From: Cognaticolwellia beringensis
Lineage (GTDB): Bacteria; Pseudomonadota; Gammaproteobacteria; Enterobacterales; Alteromonadaceae
Assembly: GCF_002076895.1 (NCBI RefSeq)
Contig: NZ_CP020465.1
Coordinates: 3,906,001-3,970,000 of the forward strand
Direction of reading: 5' to 3'
Length of the DNA stretch: 64,000 nt
The translations under genes and the position numbers were made by a program. Under the pieces are notes generated by a model that saw nothing but the letters and a program-made list of their open reading frames with translations, was not told where the DNA came from and did no database searches. Positions 29,765-39,288 of this stretch are shown piece by piece (position 1 is the first letter of the stretch; each line of letters starts with the position of its first letter).

Positions 29765-31174
29765 ATGGCATTTAAAAATATTCTTATAAGCTTAGTAATA
29801 GTGATATTACTAAGCTTATTTCTATTTATAGCCGATTATCGTGACAAAATTTCGAACGCTGAAATAACCCGCCAACAACTATCGTTACTTGAAATACTCG
29901 ACCCGCTAACTGACACGGATGAACGGTTGGCTCAATTGTTAAAGAATGGTAATGAACAGGCATGGATACACTTAGCAAAACATCATGCTAATGAGAGTGC
30001 AAGTACAGCCTTTCAACTCGGAGAATATTACCTAAAACAAAAGCAAGTGTCTGCAGCTCAATTATGGTATCAACTTGCGATACGTCAGCATCATGTAACA
30101 GCACGGTTAGCCTTGGCGAATAGTTATTTTGACCAACATCAATATGCAGACATCAAGTCATTGTTATTACCCATTTTGAACAATGAAAAAGCATTAGCCC
30201 TGTTATATAAATTAGCTTTACAACAAGGTGATCTATCTTTTATTCAAGCTTATAAAAGCAAGTTAGCACATGGTGATAATGCTGGTCTGTTCAACGAACT
30301 TGAGCAGTTCTCTGTATTTAGTCAAAACGTAAGGCATAAAAGCGAACATAACACCGCTTGTTCAATTGATGTGCAGCTGTTTGCAACTAACTTAGCGGGC
30401 TTACGCCATGGTAAACAATTAACTTTAGCATTTGAGGGTCATAAGCTTGCAAAATATATCTGTGTACTAACACCAAAATATATTCCTGCTGAAGTGGTAA
30501 ACTGCCAACATCAACCAACAGATAAGATACGTTGTAATGCAAGTAAGTGGCTACAACGTTCAGATATAAATTCACGCTATTTAGGGGTTATTGTTGAGCA
30601 AGGGAGTGCAAATGTCGATAATGGCATTATGTATATAGACCAGCAAGACAACCTTGATGTTTTAGTTCATGAACTTAGTCATTTTATTGGTTTTGTTGAT
30701 GAATATCCACTGCCAAAGCAACACCAAAAGTGTCAGCAATTTCAACAAACTCCATTTGCTCATAACCTGGTTGTTTTAGATAAATATTATCAGGGGGAAC
30801 GAGGAAACTTGCGAGAAAGTATATTATTGCAGTTGCCATGGCGAAGCTTAGTTAAAGATTCAACACCAATATTGTCTAATCACCCCCAAGGTTGGCAGTT
30901 AGGTACACCCGTCGAACATAATAACGAAATAGGCTTATTTACCACTAACTCTTGTAATAGCAAGCGCGATACACAAGCGTTTAAACCATTAGCCCATCGG
31001 ACAAAGTTGGAGTATTTCGAGTTAGATTTTCCCGATATATATTTAAATATTATGAAGCTAGATCCCAAACGTTACTTAATGCCTAGTTATCATTTTAACA
31101 TCAGTCGAGATTTAGTGGGACAGGGGAAATATATTAAGGCGAGTGAGGTATTACAGGTTACGCTATTTAAATAA
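29765..31174 (+). CDS. Membrane-anchored helical-repeat protein with a zincin metallopeptidase domain
   Basis: The 469 residues begin with a transmembrane anchor (about 5-24). An alpha-helical Sel1/TPR-like region follows (about 55-180: STAFQLGEYYLKQKQVSAAQLWYQLAI, HHVTARLALANSYFDQHQYADIKSLL). A C-terminal domain carries VHELSHFIGFVDEYPL, with H302, E303 and H306 of a HExxH zinc site and a downstream GxxDEY like that of the M64 and related peptidases. Cys residues in this domain (CSIDVQLF, CVLTP, CQHQPTDKIRC, CQQF) suggest an extracytoplasmic location with disulfides. It starts 30 bp after nlpI and so may be cotranscribed. The exact family is unknown to me. Confidence 0.75.
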   Translation: MAFKNILISLVIVILLSLFLFIADYRDKISNAEITRQQLSLLEILDPLTDTDERLAQLLKNGNEQAWIHLAKHHANESASTAFQLGEYYLKQKQVSAAQLWYQLAIRQHHVTARLALANSYFDQHQYADIKSLLLPILNNEKALALLYKLALQQGDLSFIQAYKSKLAHGDNAGLFNELEQFSVFSQNVRHKSEHNTACSIDVQLFATNLAGLRHGKQLTLAFEGHKLAKYICVLTPKYIPAEVVNCQHQPTDKIRCNASKWLQRSDINSRYLGVIVEQGSANVDNGIMYIDQQDNLDVLVHELSHFIGFVDEYPLPKQHQKCQQFQQTPFAHNLVVLDKYYQGERGNLRESILLQLPWRSLVKDSTPILSNHPQGWQLGTPVEHNNEIGLFTTNSCNSKRDTQAFKPLAHRTKLEYFELDFPDIYLNIMKLDPKRYLMPSYHFNISRDLVGQGKYIKASEVLQVTLFK

Positions 31175-31181
31175 TTAAAAG

Positions 31182-31228
31182 TTAGCCAATTTGAAAATTC
31201 AAAACTGCTACTAATTGGCTAAATTTTT
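31182..31228. terminator. Bidirectional terminator between the zincin gene and the small minus-strand gene
   Basis: A perfect 10-bp stem (31182-31191 with 31213-31222) with a 21-base loop and plus-strand T-run 31224-31228. The minus-strand side has AAC then TTTTAATTATTT, which is weaker. Confidence 0.6.
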
Positions 31229-31258
31229 ATTCAATATCTTTTATTTTCTAACCTTAGA

Positions 31259-31480
31259 TTAGTTAATGTGTTCTTTCAGTGTATTGAACTTAGTTTCTTT
31301 TTTGAAGTGTGATGCAGCATTTACGTATACTTGCTGTTGTATCACGGTGTTACTTCTTACTTTAGCTACTGGCCACATTGTATTGTTGTTAAATGTAGAT
31401 AATTCTTGTTCCAATGTCGCCTTGTTATTTTTTGTGGAGTTTATGTTAGCCTTTCGCATAAACCATGAAAATAATGCCAT
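31259..31480 (-). CDS. Small hypothetical protein, 73 residues
   Basis: A short basic protein (MALFSWFMRKANINSTKNN...) with no recognised domain. Support comes from a strong Shine-Dalgarno GGAGG on the minus strand about 10 bases before the ATG, and from the terminator hairpin beyond its stop. A competing 81-codon frame on the plus strand (31266-31511) lacks a Shine-Dalgarno. Function unknown; no membrane segment. It is divergent from the csdA-csdE gene. Confidence 0.55.
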   Translation of the reverse strand: MALFSWFMRKANINSTKNNKATLEQELSTFNNNTMWPVAKVRSNTVIQQQVYVNAASHFKKETKFNTLKEHIN

Positions 31481-31641
31481 AGTATTTTTTCCTCCAATTA
31501 TTCATCTTTAGTTATAGCTCAAGTTATTAATTTTTGCTCAAAGATATTGAAAATTTTGTTAAAAAAAACACATTAACTCAGTTTATAAATCATAAGTTAC
31601 GATATAATCGTGACAACTCAATGAAAATCACTATTACCTCT

Positions 31642-33336
31642 ATGGAAAAATTTACTTTTACATCTTTTCGTCAACAATTCCCCATCCTTGAAGACTTAAT
31701 TAATGGTCATGCGTTAGTATATTTCGATAATGCGGCGACAACTCAAAAGCCAATTTGTGTTATTGATAGCTATCAAAATTACTATCAATTGAACAATGCT
31801 AATGTTCATCGGGCATCTCATGCTTTAAGTGCAAGGGCCACGTTAGCTTTTGAAAATGTTAGAGGTAAAGTAAGAACATTCATTAATGCTAACACTAACA
31901 AAGAGATTATTTGGACAAAGGGCAGTACTGAAAGTATTAATTTAGTTGCACAAAGTTGGGGACGTTCAACACTACAAGTCAATGATGAAATAGTCTTAAG
32001 TTATAGTGAGCATCACGCTAACATTGTGCCTTGGCAAATTGTTGCACAGCAAACTGGCGCAAAAATTAAAGTATTACCTTTAACGCTATCGGGTCAAATA
32101 GATGTTGAACAACTTGAAAGTGTTATTGGCGAGCGTACTCGAATCGTATGTTTTGGCCATATATCTAACGTCATTGGAAAAATCAATCCAATTAAAGAAA
32201 TCATTCGCGTCGCGCGCAAGTATAAAGCATTAACTTTAGTTGATGGTGCTCAGGCAATTGCACATTTAAAGGTAGATGTTAGGGCATTAGATTGTGACTT
32301 TTATGTCTTTTCCGCACATAAAATGTATGGCCCAACGGGTGTTGGTGTACTTTATGGTAAGCGAGAATTATTAGAGAAAATGCCACCATACCAAGCCGGT
32401 GGAGAAATGATCAAAGCAGTAAGTTTTGAGCAAACTACATTTAACGACTTACCCCATAAATTCGAGGCCGGCACACCCAATATTGCTGGTGTTGTTGCGC
32501 TGGGTTCAACTATTACATTTCTTGAACAACAAGGCCATGCAGCGTTACTCGAATATGAAACCCGATTGAAGCAGTATTGCTTCGATAAGTTATCAACCGT
32601 TGAGGGATTAACATATATTGTTAATGAAGCGCCGGATATTCCAGTATTTTCATTTACCCTTGCTAACCAACATAATCATGATGTTGCCACCGCACTAGAC
32701 AGTGTTGGTATCGCAGTTCGTTCAGGACATCATTGCGCTATGCCGTTAATGCAGTATCTGCATATTGATGGCTGTATTCGCTTATCTTTATCTGCATATA
32801 ACAGCTTTGAAGAAGTAGACTTTGTCGTGCAACAACTGAAAAGCATAAGAAAGTCTATGCTAGAGGAAAATGAAAAAACAGGGACTTTTGAGCACAAAGA
32901 AATTACCGACTCTAATTCCTTTGCTACCACACATTTAGCTGTTGATGACATATATACCATATTCGCCAAAGCGAAAAGCTGGGATAGTAAACATCGTGAA
33001 ATTATGATGTTAGGGAAAAAGCAATTACGTCTAGCAGAAGCAGACAAGACAGAATTGTCATTAATTACGGGTTGTGAAAGTCAGGCATGGTTAGTCTGTA
33101 ATAGAGAAAATAACGATATATTTCGATTTAAAGGTGATAGCGATGCCAAGGTTATACGTGGCTTATTTGCCATTATATTAGCCGCTGTTGATAACAAAAC
33201 TGCCGCGCAAATTAGCGCCTTTGATATGGATAAATATTTTAATGAATTAGGTTTACTACAACACCTAAGCCCGTCGCGTGGTAACGGGCTACGAGCTATT
33301 GTGCAGAAAATATATAGTTCGATTGAGTTGTATTAA
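31642..33336 (+). CDS. csdA: CsdA-CsdE fusion: cysteine desulfurase joined to a SufE-like sulfur acceptor
   Basis: Residues 1-405 are a PLP-dependent cysteine desulfurase of the CsdA/SufS group: VYFDNAATTQKP, NVHRASHALSARAT, the PLP Lys K227 in SAHKMYGPTGVGVLYG, and the persulfide Cys C365 in RSGHHCAMPL. After a linker (about 405-430), residues 435-564 are a complete SufE/CsdE domain: WDSKHREIMMLGKKQLRL, acceptor C478 in ITGCESQAWL, GDSDAKVIRGLFAIIL and LSPSRGNGLRAIV. In E. coli these are two proteins, CsdA and CsdE. The frame opens at 31534, but homology and a TATAAT at 31603-31608 favour ATG 31642 (31621 also possible). Convergent tcdA, the partner in cyclic t6A synthesis, is adjacent. Confidence 0.92.
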   Translation: MEKFTFTSFRQQFPILEDLINGHALVYFDNAATTQKPICVIDSYQNYYQLNNANVHRASHALSARATLAFENVRGKVRTFINANTNKEIIWTKGSTESINLVAQSWGRSTLQVNDEIVLSYSEHHANIVPWQIVAQQTGAKIKVLPLTLSGQIDVEQLESVIGERTRIVCFGHISNVIGKINPIKEIIRVARKYKALTLVDGAQAIAHLKVDVRALDCDFYVFSAHKMYGPTGVGVLYGKRELLEKMPPYQAGGEMIKAVSFEQTTFNDLPHKFEAGTPNIAGVVALGSTITFLEQQGHAALLEYETRLKQYCFDKLSTVEGLTYIVNEAPDIPVFSFTLANQHNHDVATALDSVGIAVRSGHHCAMPLMQYLHIDGCIRLSLSAYNSFEEVDFVVQQLKSIRKSMLEENEKTGTFEHKEITDSNSFATTHLAVDDIYTIFAKAKSWDSKHREIMMLGKKQLRLAEADKTELSLITGCESQAWLVCNRENNDIFRFKGDSDAKVIRGLFAIILAAVDNKTAAQISAFDMDKYFNELGLLQHLSPSRGNGLRAIVQKIYSSIELY

Positions 33337-33386
33337 GGGTAAGTTTATAAAGGCTTACAACGTTAAGTATTACCTTAAAATAATAA

Positions 33387-34172
33387 CTAGCTACGTACTT
33401 TCTTTAAATATTTATCCATTGCTTTACCAACGGCAAAAAATGCAAAACAGGCAGTAACATGTGTTGCTGCACCAAAGCCGCCACTACAATCCAAACGCAT
33501 AGAGCCATCATTTGATTGCTTAGCGTGGCAAACATTTCCATCAGCATCAGGGTAGCGTAGCTGTTCACTTGAGAATACGGCATCAATTGAAAACTTCCGT
33601 TTCACATTTCGTGAGAAATTGTATTCTCTACGCAGTTGGTTTCGTACTTTAGCCAACAGGGGATCTTGAAAAGTCTGACTTAAATCGGCGATGGCGATTT
33701 TACTTGGATCTATTTGCCCCCCCGCACCGCCAATAGTAACGATGGGTATTTTATTTCGTTTGCAATGCGCAATAACGGCACTTTTAACATTAACAGAGTC
33801 GATGGCGTCGATAACGTAATCAAACGAATTTGAGAGTAATACTTTAATATTTTCTAGCGTGACAAAATCTTCTATAGTGTTAACAATGCAATCAGGATTA
33901 ATTTGCTTAATTCTGTCGCGCATAACATCAACTTTACTCAGGCCTATAGTATCGGTTAAGGCATGAATCTGGCGATTAATATTGGTTACACATAAATCAT
34001 CAAGATCAATTAACGTTATTTGGCCAATACCATTACGGGCAAATGCTTCTGCTACCCATGAACCCACACCACCTATGCCGATAACACAGAAATGTGCCTG
34101 CTGAAGCGCTGCACTTTGGCTGTTACCGTACAGTCGTGCGATACCGCCGAATCTTAATTGATAATCTGACAT
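33387..34172 (-). CDS. tcdA: tRNA threonylcarbamoyladenosine dehydratase TcdA (CsdL)
   Basis: An E1-like ThiF/MoeB-fold enzyme that uses ATP to dehydrate t6A37 to cyclic t6A in ANN-decoding tRNAs. The 261 residues show the nucleotide-binding GIGGVGSWVAEAFARNGIGQITLIDLDD, the NINRQIHAL segment, and VIDAIDSVNVKSAVIAHCKR. It is convergent with the CsdA-CsdE fusion 50 bp away; in E. coli tcdA is linked to csdA-csdE, whose sulfur relay is needed for efficient activity. Confidence 0.95.
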   Translation of the reverse strand: MSDYQLRFGGIARLYGNSQSAALQQAHFCVIGIGGVGSWVAEAFARNGIGQITLIDLDDLCVTNINRQIHALTDTIGLSKVDVMRDRIKQINPDCIVNTIEDFVTLENIKVLLSNSFDYVIDAIDSVNVKSAVIAHCKRNKIPIVTIGGAGGQIDPSKIAIADLSQTFQDPLLAKVRNQLRREYNFSRNVKRKFSIDAVFSSEQLRYPDADGNVCHAKQSNDGSMRLDCSGGFGAATHVTACFAFFAVGKAMDKYLKKVRS

Positions 34173-34954
34173 TATTTATCCACTTGCTTGAAAATTCGTT
34201 GCGCATTATAGCAGTACATTATAGTAAAGCTACGAACGCAAATAACTAAGTACTCATAAAATATGTAATATTTATATATGGATGGTGAATATTTCATCGA
34301 AAAGACATGCTAGGTATTTATTATATTTATTTCCAATATTGAAAATAATGATGATGAAGTAGTCTTATATGGATATGAAAGAACTATGCTTGCTTGTTTT
34401 TTGACCCATTAATTAGTGTTGGCGCGAAAAAAAGTGAATAAAAAATATAATTACCGCGATATAAGTAATTATTTTTTATAAATCTAAGCTGGAATTTCGT
34501 AAAATATTTAAATAATTGATGTTTTTATTCGCGTATTTATACTTAAAATCGGGCTGGTAGATATAAAATGTCGGCATATTTGACATAATTATGACAAATA
34601 GGTCAAATTATTTACCTTAAAGGAGACGTTTTGCTGATTTACTCTCTGATTTATTGTCAATTTAAGTCATTAGTTACGCTAATTTATATGCATGGAAAAC
34701 CACCCGATAGAGGCTTGATATAAATAAATAGTTATTCAAGGCGGTAATTTTGCGTGGCCTAATAAGCTAGTTCATTGTAGCGACAATGATTAAATAAATG
34801 TCGTAGTAATTGGTTGTTTTAACCCGTAATAGAGCTCGACGATATGTGAAACTTTTATTAACATCTTGTGCTACCTTGCTCTGTATATTGGATAGTATTT
34901 ATATTACTTTTAGGCAATTATTAGGCGTGATTCAATACTAGCGCACACATAATA
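34173..34954. other. 782-bp non-coding gap between tcdA and the hybrid kinase
   Basis: A very A/T-rich stretch without an open frame above 60 codons on either strand and without a terminator-like hairpin that I can see. The first 40 bases hold the tcdA promoter region. The sequence looks like decayed or spacer DNA. Confidence 0.45.
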
Positions 34955-36496
34955 TTATGCAGCAGGTAGTTTGACAATAAACTGTGTTTGCTGCTCATCA
35001 ATAATATTAAAAGATATTTGCCCATGTTGTACTTGAGTCATTAGCTTAGCTGAATAAGTACCTAATCCTGTACCAGTATTATGATTAGAGCTACTGTATT
35101 TTTCAAATAACCGTTGGCGCATGTGCTTAGGAATCACCCCGCGGTTAGTTAACTGAAAGCTTATATAGCTTTTATTACGTGTTATTACCATGGCGATGGT
35201 TTGATTGTCCGGTGAGGCTTCTACAGCATTCTTGATCAAATTATTGAAAATTGATAAGCAAAGTAAAGGCTCTGCCATAATAGCATGTTCAGTCTCAAAA
35301 CCGCTTAAGGCAAACTGGATGTTTTTCTCATTACTAAGGGTTGATACCGCATTCATAGCATCGTTTATTAACACAATTAAGTTGGTTGATTGTGGTTTTA
35401 ATGTATAAATTCCTTGCTCTATTTTGTATACATTCAGAGAGTTATTGACCATATTAACCACATTGTGTACCGCACGATTAATTGATTTAGCTGCACTTTT
35501 ATCTGTTAAGCGGTAAGTCTCAAACAAAATATTATTGAGTGGTGCTTTCAAATCGTGATGGGTAATTTTCTCGATGTCTTCACGTAATTTAGCATTTTCT
35601 TTAAGAGTAGCGACTTGTGTAGTTAAGGCGATCTTTTGCTGTTGCAGCCTAATGTGAGTGGCGACCCTGGCACGGAGTAAATCGCCATTTAAAGGTTTTG
35701 TTATATAATCTACAGCACCTAAGTCAAAACCGTATTTTATATCCTCTACAAGTGCTTTTGCACTGAGAAATATTACCGGAATATTAGCAGTTTCATGATC
35801 TGCTTTGAGCATTTCACAAACTTGATAACCATCCATCGTCGGCATCATAATATCAAGTAAAATCAGTCTAATATTATGTTTGTTATTCGCAACTATTTTT
35901 AACGCGTGCTCGCCTGATTTTGCCGCCATTACGCGGTAAAGATTACGCAAATTTCCTGCTGCAACATCAATATTACTGCTTTCATCGTCAACCACAAGAA
36001 TGGTTGGTTTTTGTTCAAGTAACTCGGAAGCTTCGTTAACAGGGAGTTTTGACAACTTATCGTTAGTGCTGTCCTCATTTATATAATTGGCAAATAGTTT
36101 ATCTTGCGTTAATTCAAATAAGGCACTAACGACATGTTGCTTTTTAAATGGAGGAGACAGACAAATACTATTGCTCACCGGACATTTTTTATTGTGGTCT
36201 GTTGCTGCTTGTTCTAATTTATTGTCATCAATTCTATGTGACAGAATCATCAACGGAAGCTGAGTTTTATTTGATGCTTTTGCTAACTCATCACGAAAGT
36301 TTAAGCTATTTTCGGTGGTTAAATTATCAGCACATATTAATAAACTAATCGCTGCAAACTGGGCATACTCTATAGCGTCATCGGCATTCTCAATGCAAGC
36401 AATTGCGGTTTTACTAACACCACATGACAGTAAGATTTTAGCAAGAGCCTCGCGCACTAAGCGGCTCTCATGGACGATTAAAATATGTTCAAGCAC
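34955..36496 (-). CDS. REC-REC-histidine kinase hybrid without a sensor domain
   Basis: The 513 residues comprise an N-terminal receiver-like domain (1-125, HILIVHESRLVREALAKILL) that is divergent around the acceptor (LLICADN). A canonical receiver (about 165-285) has the acidic pair in LVVDDESSN, phospho-Asp in LILLDIMMPTMDGYQV and the Lys in YITKPLNGD. A HisKA-like helix pair carries THHDLKAPLNN (His near 315), and the HATPase domain has N-box FNNLIKNAVEAS and GTGLGTYSAK. There is no transmembrane or PAS segment, so it is cytosolic and probably driven by another kinase or a bound protein. It stands alone upstream of gltA; the partner is unknown. Confidence 0.85.
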   Translation of the reverse strand: MLEHILIVHESRLVREALAKILLSCGVSKTAIACIENADDAIEYAQFAAISLLICADNLTTENSLNFRDELAKASNKTQLPLMILSHRIDDNKLEQAATDHNKKCPVSNSICLSPPFKKQHVVSALFELTQDKLFANYINEDSTNDKLSKLPVNEASELLEQKPTILVVDDESSNIDVAAGNLRNLYRVMAAKSGEHALKIVANNKHNIRLILLDIMMPTMDGYQVCEMLKADHETANIPVIFLSAKALVEDIKYGFDLGAVDYITKPLNGDLLRARVATHIRLQQQKIALTTQVATLKENAKLREDIEKITHHDLKAPLNNILFETYRLTDKSAAKSINRAVHNVVNMVNNSLNVYKIEQGIYTLKPQSTNLIVLINDAMNAVSTLSNEKNIQFALSGFETEHAIMAEPLLCLSIFNNLIKNAVEASPDNQTIAMVITRNKSYISFQLTNRGVIPKHMRQRLFEKYSSSNHNTGTGLGTYSAKLMTQVQHGQISFNIIDEQQTQFIVKLPAA

Positions 36497-36811
36497 AGAT
36501 ATAATACCGATTGGAGGAGTTTATAAAAATCGCTGTAACAATATAGTGTTTTTAACACTAATGTACAGGAGTTTATCCCTTTATTTATAACGACTAACCG
36601 AGGTTTAATACCAAGTTGATTAATTAACTGCTCATTTGTAATGGTTAAAATTAATAATGACGGCGTTATAAAAATTTATAAGTAGCATAACTACTGACTA
36701 AATTTTATGCCTGGTCATTATCTATTTTTCCTCATGAAAAAGTAGATCACTTAATTAATTTAATTGGTATAAGTCAATTTATATGCTGCTAATTGGCAAC
36801 ATGTGAAATAG
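36497..36811. other. Gap between the hybrid kinase and gltA terminator
   Basis: About 315 A/T-rich bases holding the minus-strand promoter region of the hybrid kinase. No gene or clear structural element is visible. Confidence 0.4.
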
Positions 36812-36838
36812 AAAAAGGCAACCAAGTGGTTGCCTTTT
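36812..36838 (-). terminator. Terminator of gltA
   Basis: AAAAGGCAACCA (36813-36824) pairs perfectly with 36827-36838. The minus-strand read ends in TTTTTC, 42 bases beyond the gltA stop. Confidence 0.8.
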
Positions 36839-36879
36839 GATATCCAAAATAAGAAGTTAGCTAACTAAATAAAACCTAC

Positions 36880-38166
36880 TTATCTCTCACTCAAAGGAAT
36901 AAATTTACGATCAATTTCGCCAGTATACTTTTGACGTGGACGACCAATTTTTTGTCCTGCTTGACCTAGCATCTCATCCCAATGTGCAATCCAACCTACA
37001 GTACGAGACATGGCAAATATCACTGTGAACATATTGGTTGGAATACCAATAGCTTTTAAGATGATGCCTGAATAAAAATCAACGTTAGGGTATAATTTTT
37101 TCTCAATGAAATAAGGGTCTTCAAGCGCTACTTTTTCAAGCGCCATTGCTACGTCAAGTAATGGATCTTGTATACCTAACTCAGTCAATACTTCATGACA
37201 AGTTTCACGCATTACAGTAGCACGAGGATCGAAGTTTTTATAAACACGATGGCCAAAGCCCATTAAGCGGAACGGGTCAGCTTTATCCTTTGCTTTAGCA
37301 ACAAATTCGTCAACTCTATCTAACGAACCTATTTCTTCAAGCATCGTTAAACATGCTTCGTTTGCGCCGCCATGTGCTGGGCCCCAAAGTGATGCAACAC
37401 CAGCTGCGATACATGCATAAGGGTTCGCGCCAGATGAACCAGCTAAACGCACTGTAGACGTTGAAGCGTTTTGCTCGTGGTCTGCATGTAGCGTAAAAAT
37501 ACGGTCCATAGCACGAGCAACTGTCGGGCTAACAACGTACTCTTCTGCTGGAACAGAGAACAACATATGCAAGAAATTTTCTGCATAAGTTAAGTCGTTA
37601 CGAGGGTAAACAAAAGGTTGTCCGATGCTGTATTTGTACGCCATAGCCGCTATCGTTGGCATTTTCGCAATTAGACGATGTGCACTACGCATACGTTGGT
37701 CTGGTGCATGAATATCTAGGTCACTGTGGTAGAACGAAGAAAGTGCGCCAACAACACCACAAAGCATAGCCATTGGATGTGCATCAGGTAAAAAACCATG
37801 AAAAAAGTGGACTAATTTTTCATGTACCATAGTGTGGTTAGTAATGGTGTTGGTAAAATCTTCATATTGCGCTTTAGTTGGCGCATCACCATTTAATAAA
37901 ATATAACAAACTTCTAAATAATCTGCTTGTTTTGCAAGGCTATCGATAGGATAACCGCGGTGCTGTAATACACCTTTATCACCATCAATGAAGGTGATTG
38001 CAGATTCACAAGACGCTGTAGCTAAAAATCCTGGGTCATAGGTGAAATAGCCTGCACTACCAAGTGTACGAATATCTATCACATCGTTACCAGCAGTGCC
38101 TTTAAGAATTGGCAAGTCAGCTATTACTTTTCCATCGATACTAAGAGAGGCTTTCAAATCAGCCAT
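36880..38166 (-). CDS. gltA: Citrate synthase (type II, NADH-sensitive hexameric form)
   Basis: Condenses acetyl-CoA and oxaloacetate. The 428 residues match the E. coli enzyme length. Catalytic segments: [20 protein letters not shown] (His), [16 protein letters not shown] (His), [15 protein letters not shown] (Arg/His) and the Asp in [16 protein letters not shown]. The N-terminal beta domain ([38 protein letters not shown]) belongs to the gram-negative type. It is divergent from sdhCDAB, with a 406-bp control region between them. Confidence 0.97.
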   Translation of the reverse strand: MADLKASLSIDGKVIADLPILKGTAGNDVIDIRTLGSAGYFTYDPGFLATASCESAITFIDGDKGVLQHRGYPIDSLAKQADYLEVCYILLNGDAPTKAQYEDFTNTITNHTMVHEKLVHFFHGFLPDAHPMAMLCGVVGALSSFYHSDLDIHAPDQRMRSAHRLIAKMPTIAAMAYKYSIGQPFVYPRNDLTYAENFLHMLFSVPAEEYVVSPTVARAMDRIFTLHADHEQNASTSTVRLAGSSGANPYACIAAGVASLWGPAHGGANEACLTMLEEIGSLDRVDEFVAKAKDKADPFRLMGFGHRVYKNFDPRATVMRETCHEVLTELGIQDPLLDVAMALEKVALEDPYFIEKKLYPNVDFYSGIILKAIGIPTNMFTVIFAMSRTVGWIAHWDEMLGQAGQKIGRPRQKYTGEIDRKFIPLSER

Positions 38167-38572
38167 ATGTTATTTCCCCATTAAGATTTATTTATCTTGA
38201 AAATTGTTAAAACGAGATGTTTAGTCAATTTTTGTGAATATTAAACTGACGCTATTCTACTTCAGATCACCCCCTAAAAGTCAATTCGTTTGTTAAGTAC
38301 TTAGACTAAAGTTATATGTCGGAATCAATTTTTGTAAAGTATGGTTGATAATTAGTCGTAAGCCTTGATAATTGGCTAAAACTTGTCGGGAAGAAAATTG
38401 TAATTAATGATTTTCACCTATATAATCAGGCCGATCTGAATTATATTTTGCATTTTTTTTTAAAGATTAAAATTTAATTTAAATCGGAGGGGGGTTATCT
38501 AGCTTTAATAAATGAGTTAGGTAGCGTAAAAAAAATAAGTTGAAGGCTCTAAGAGCTCCTTAGGCAACAATC
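38167..38572. promoter_or_regulatory. Divergent control region of gltA and sdhCDAB-sucABCD
   Basis: 406 bases separate the two TCA units. A plus-strand sigma-70 promoter is clear (listed separately). On the minus strand TTGACT (38279-38284) and TAGAAT (38254-38259) form a possible gltA promoter, but the 19-base spacing is long. Leader DNA before sdhC is A/T-rich and has a run of G (AGGGGGG-like) near 38490. No clear CRP or ArcA box could be called by eye. Confidence 0.5.
38398..38426 (+). promoter_or_regulatory. Sigma-70 promoter of sdhCDAB-sucABCD
   Basis: TTGTAA (38398-38403), a 17-base spacer and a perfect TATAAT (38421-38426). It would produce a leader of about 140 bases before the sdhC GTG. 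Confidence 0.65.
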
Positions 38573-38947
38573 GTGAAAAAACAACGTCCTGTAAACCTAG
38601 ATTTGTCAACAATTAAAATGCATGCAGCAGCTAATGCATCGATATTACACCGAGTATCCGGTGTGATCATGGTATTTGCTATTGGTATTTTATTGTGGAC
38701 GCTTTCTTTATCACTATCTTCTATTGAAGGTTTCACACAAGTAGAGTCATTACTTGATGGTGTATTCTTCAAAATAATTATCCTGGGTACGCTTTCTGCT
38801 CTTATCTATCACTTACTTGGCGGTATCCGTCACTTATTAATGGATTTAGGCTATTTTGAAGAGCTAGCTTCTGGTAATGCTACGGCAAAACTTATTATCG
38901 CACTTTGGTTGGTGCTTACTGTAGTAGTAGGAGTTCGATTATGGTAA
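38573..38947 (+). CDS. sdhC: Succinate dehydrogenase cytochrome b556 subunit SdhC
   Basis: A 124-residue, three-helix membrane anchor. The quinone-site segment SILHRVSGV (Ser and Arg) and the haem-ligand His in YHLLGGIRHLLMDLG are conserved. The start is GTG at 38573. Its last codons overlap the sdhD start by 7 bases (ATGGTAA), so translation of the two anchors is coupled. Confidence 0.96.
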   Translation: MKKQRPVNLDLSTIKMHAAANASILHRVSGVIMVFAIGILLWTLSLSLSSIEGFTQVESLLDGVFFKIIILGTLSALIYHLLGGIRHLLMDLGYFEELASGNATAKLIIALWLVLTVVVGVRLW

Positions 38948-39288
38948 ATAATGCAGCAACAGTAGGCCGTAGTGGCGTACATGATTTTATTCTTATTCGT
39001 GCCAGTGCCATTATTTTAGCACTGTACACTTTTTTTCTTGTTGGTTTCTTCGTTACAACACCCGATGTGACTTTTGAAATTTGGCAGGCATTCTTTGGCA
39101 ATATTTGCACTAAAGTCTTTACCATTTTAGCCATTCTTGCGTTGTTAATTCATGCATGGATTGGTGTATGGCAAGTACTTTCTGATTACATAAAACCAGC
39201 GCTATTACGCGGTGGTTTACAATTTTTCTTTTCTGTTTTGTTGCTCGTATACTTTGCAGCAGGCCTATTAACTGTGTGGGGTGTGTAA
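38941..39288 (+). CDS. sdhD: Succinate dehydrogenase membrane anchor SdhD
   Basis: The 115 residues equal the E. coli length. The motif LLIHAWIGVWQVLSDYIKP contains the haem-ligand His and the quinone-site Tyr. I chose ATG 38941 because TAGGAG lies 8 bases upstream and it matches family length; a longer frame from 38905 runs inside sdhC. It ends directly at the sdhA GTG with no gap. Confidence 0.95.
   Translation: MVNNAATVGRSGVHDFILIRASAIILALYTFFLVGFFVTTPDVTFEIWQAFFGNICTKVFTILAILALLIHAWIGVWQVLSDYIKPALLRGGLQFFFSVLLLVYFAAGLLTVWGV

Noticed and set aside
31266..31511. 81-codon plus-strand frame with hydrophobic segments.
   Set aside because: It lacks a Shine-Dalgarno and lies opposite a minus-strand frame that has a strong GGAGG site, which is the better gene.
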